From Sva-07 sp963716235 (GTDB lineage: Bacteria > Actinomycetota > Acidimicrobiia > Acidimicrobiales > Ilumatobacteraceae): a stretch of 64,000 bases of DNA. Both the position numbers and the translations under genes were made by a program. Below are positions 62,449-64,000 of the stretch, piece by piece; position 1 is the stretch's first letter, and each line of letters begins with the position of its first letter. Location of the stretch: positions 1 to 64,000 of the forward strand of contig CAVQTE010000028.1 of the NCBI GenBank assembly GCA_963716235.1, given 5' to 3'. The notes under the pieces were generated by a model. It did no database searches. It was not told where the DNA came from and saw only the letters and a list, made by a program, of their open reading frames with translations.

Positions 62449-63900
62449 GTGACCTCGTCGAGCGCCAGCCACACCATTCATGCCACCGTGTCGGGGCCGA
62501 TCGTGATGATCGGATTCGGGTCGATCGGACGCGGCACACTGCCGCTCATCGATCGCCACCTCGACTTCGACCGGACCCGTGCCGTCGTCGTGGAACCGGA
62601 CGATCGGGACCGGGGGATTGTCGATGAGTACGGCCTGGAGTTCATCCAGACCGCGGTGACGGTCGAGAACTACCGCGATCTGTTGACGCCGCTCCTGACG
62701 GAGGGGGAGGGGCAGGGATTCTGCGTGAACCTGTCGGTCGACACGTCGTCGCTCGACATCATGCGGTTGTGCCGTGAGCTCGGCGTGCTGTACATCGACA
62801 CGGTGGTCGAGCCGTGGCCGGGCTTCTACTACGACAAGGAAACCGACAATGCCACGCGGACCAACCAGGCGCTGCGTTCGACCGTGATCGACGAGCAGCG
62901 TCAGTCGCCCGGCGGCACCACCGCCATTTCGTGCTGCGGAGCGAACCCCGGGATGGTGTCGTGGTTCGTGAAGGAGGCGCTGGTCACCCTCGCCTCCGAT
63001 CTCGGACTGGACGTCGCCGAACCGGCGGTCGGCGACAGCGCCGGATGGGCGGAGTACATGCGCACGGTCGGTGTCCGCGGCATCCACATCGCCGAACGCG
63101 ACACCCAGCGGACGCGCGTGCCCAAGCCGATCGACGTGTTCTGGAACACGTGGTCGGTCGACGGCTTCATCTCGGAAGGGCTGCAGCCCGCCGAGCTCGG
63201 CTGGGGCACCCACGAGAACTGGATGCCCGACAACGCCCGCACCTTCGACGACGCGTCGGCGCCGGGGATCTTCCTGGAACAACCGGGCGCCGAGACGCGG
63301 GTGCGAACCTGGTGCCCGTCGCACGGCGAGCAGTACGGATTCCTCGTGACCCACAACGAAGCACTGTCGATCCCTGACTTCTTCACGGTCCGCGCCGCCG
63401 ACGGCTCCGCCGAGTTCCGCCCGACATGCCACTACGCCTACCACCCGTGCAACGACGCGGTGCTCTCGTTCCACGAACTGTTCGGCGCGGCCGGGCGTTG
63501 GCCGTCGGAGCAGCACGTCCTCGACGAGGATGAGATCGTCGACGGACGCGACGAGTTGGGCATGCTGCTGTACGGCCACGAGCGCAACGCCTTCTGGTTC
63601 GGTTCGCAGCTCACGATCGAGGAGGCTCGAACGTTGGCGCCGCATCAGAACGCCACCGGTCTCCAGGTCACCTCGGCCGTGCTGGCCGGAATGGTGTGGG
63701 CCCTGGAGAACCCCGACGCCGGGATCGTCGAGACCGACGACATGGACCATCGGCGGTGTCTCGAGATCCAGCGGCCCTACCTCGGCACGGTTGCCGGCTA
63801 CTACACCGACTGGACACCGCTCACGAATCGGCCCGGTCTGTTCGACGAGGACATCGACCTCGACGATCCCTGGCAGTTCCGCAACGTCCTCGTCCACTGA
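62449..63900 (+). CDS. hss: Homospermidine synthase
   Basis: 483 residues. HSS makes sym-homospermidine from putrescine (two molecules, or putrescine plus spermidine) using NAD+. The N-terminal Rossmann motif is VMIGFGSIGRGTLPLI; DTVVEPWPGFYYD, CCGANPGMVSWFVKEAL and PKPIDVFWNTWSVDGFISEG are characteristic of the bacterial enzyme, as are WGTHENWMPDNA and the closing YLGTVAGYYTDWTPL. The first codon is GTG. A hairpin directly follows the stop. Horizontal spread of HSS across bacteria is known; composition here matches its neighbours. Confidence 0.95.
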   Translation: MTSSSASHTIHATVSGPIVMIGFGSIGRGTLPLIDRHLDFDRTRAVVVEPDDRDRGIVDEYGLEFIQTAVTVENYRDLLTPLLTEGEGQGFCVNLSVDTSSLDIMRLCRELGVLYIDTVVEPWPGFYYDKETDNATRTNQALRSTVIDEQRQSPGGTTAISCCGANPGMVSWFVKEALVTLASDLGLDVAEPAVGDSAGWAEYMRTVGVRGIHIAERDTQRTRVPKPIDVFWNTWSVDGFISEGLQPAELGWGTHENWMPDNARTFDDASAPGIFLEQPGAETRVRTWCPSHGEQYGFLVTHNEALSIPDFFTVRAADGSAEFRPTCHYAYHPCNDAVLSFHELFGAAGRWPSEQHVLDEDEIVDGRDELGMLLYGHERNAFWFGSQLTIEEARTLAPHQNATGLQVTSAVLAGMVWALENPDAGIVETDDMDHRRCLEIQRPYLGTVAGYYTDWTPLTNRPGLFDEDIDLDDPWQFRNVLVH

Positions 63901-63934
63901 CGTGCACGATGAGTCTCCTGACACATCGTGTACG
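63901..63934 (+). terminator. Hairpin after homospermidine synthase
   Basis: CGTGCACGATGAGTC (63901-63915), TCCT, GACACATCGTGTACG (63920-63934): 13 of 15 pairs match. It begins at the base after the stop codon and shares the GACACATCGTG arm with the palindrome at 62357-62395. Confidence 0.7.
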
Positions 63935-63942
63935 TGGTCGGC

Positions 63943-64000
63943 TCACTCGTCGATGGGACCGACGTGATCGGCGGCGATCGCTCGGGCGGTCGTGAGGCTG
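63943..64000 (-). CDS. C-terminal end of a gene running off the window
   Basis: On the minus strand an open frame enters from beyond the window and reads SLTTARAIAADHVGPIDE before TGA (63945-63943). It is the expected position for a convergent gene next to the hairpin, but 18 residues are too few to name it. Confidence 0.35.
   Translation of the reverse strand, partial: SLTTARAIAADHVGPIDE

Overview
The window is 64 kb of high-GC DNA with very short intergenic gaps, frequent GTG starts, ATGA/GTGA stop-start overlaps and many actinobacterial families (F420-type luciferase-like oxidoreductases, DUF222/HNH proteins, TrpB2, UPF0182, SCO6745-like, Clp-type PDZ/S16 proteases). Together with the dispersed, mostly single-copy 'housekeeping plus lipid/xenobiotic catabolism' content this suggests an actinobacterium of the Acidimicrobiia (Ilumatobacter-like). 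That placement is inferred from gene style, not from a marker-gene tree.

Layout. 0-9 kb: enoyl-CoA hydratase, groL behind a CIRCE operator, coproheme decarboxylase (HemQ), a branched-chain-type ABC solute receptor, GlnD, NUDIX, PAC2 and GNAT proteins. 9-12.5 kb: a TetR/DUF4188 pair bracketed by a 41-bp repeat of the GNAT gene end, a HEAT-repeat protein and a PDZ/Lon-type secreted protease. 12.5-24 kb: a DivIVA protein with a phage-MuF-like tail, UPF0182, a coiled-coil protein, TrpB2, a YgjV-GNAT fusion, an EamA transporter, nitroreductase, the initiator tRNA followed by a transposase scrap, an SGNH hydrolase and YjdM. 24-30 kb: a LEH-type epoxide hydrolase and a three-gene, translationally coupled operon (WS/DGAT, a long acyl-ACP-reductase-like enzyme, SDR) that looks like a wax-ester pathway. 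30-35 kb: stress genes (glutathione peroxidase, two universal stress proteins, MBL hydrolase) and toxin fragments. 35.5-38.5 kb: an IS3-family and an IS256-family element side by side, the latter with a perfect 8-bp target duplication. 38.5-47 kb: DUF222/HNH protein, two small exported proteins, an OmpR-type two-component system, NDH-2, isochorismatase, enoyl-CoA hydratase and a LysM-NlpC/P60 wall hydrolase. 47-55 kb: second LEH protein, an alpha/beta hydrolase behind a perfect operator palindrome, LLM oxidoreductases, an acyl-CoA ligase, a CaCA antiporter, an unknown protein with a MerR-type promoter, an MFS exporter. 55-64 kb: XRE regulator diverging from eutBC, LLM oxidoreductase, SCO6745-like protein, methyltransferase, aldo/keto reductase and homospermidine synthase.

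Two window-wide patterns matter to any reader. First, at least eleven genes carry single-base frameshifts, nearly all of them one extra base, in otherwise well-conserved frames; they lie between 2.8 and 43.7 kb and none is seen in the last 20 kb. This looks more like base-calling/assembly error than gene decay, so these genes are annotated over their full reconstructed length. Second, several intergenic regions hold unusually long palindromes built around GTC-N-GAC, two of them perfect 39-bp palindromes.
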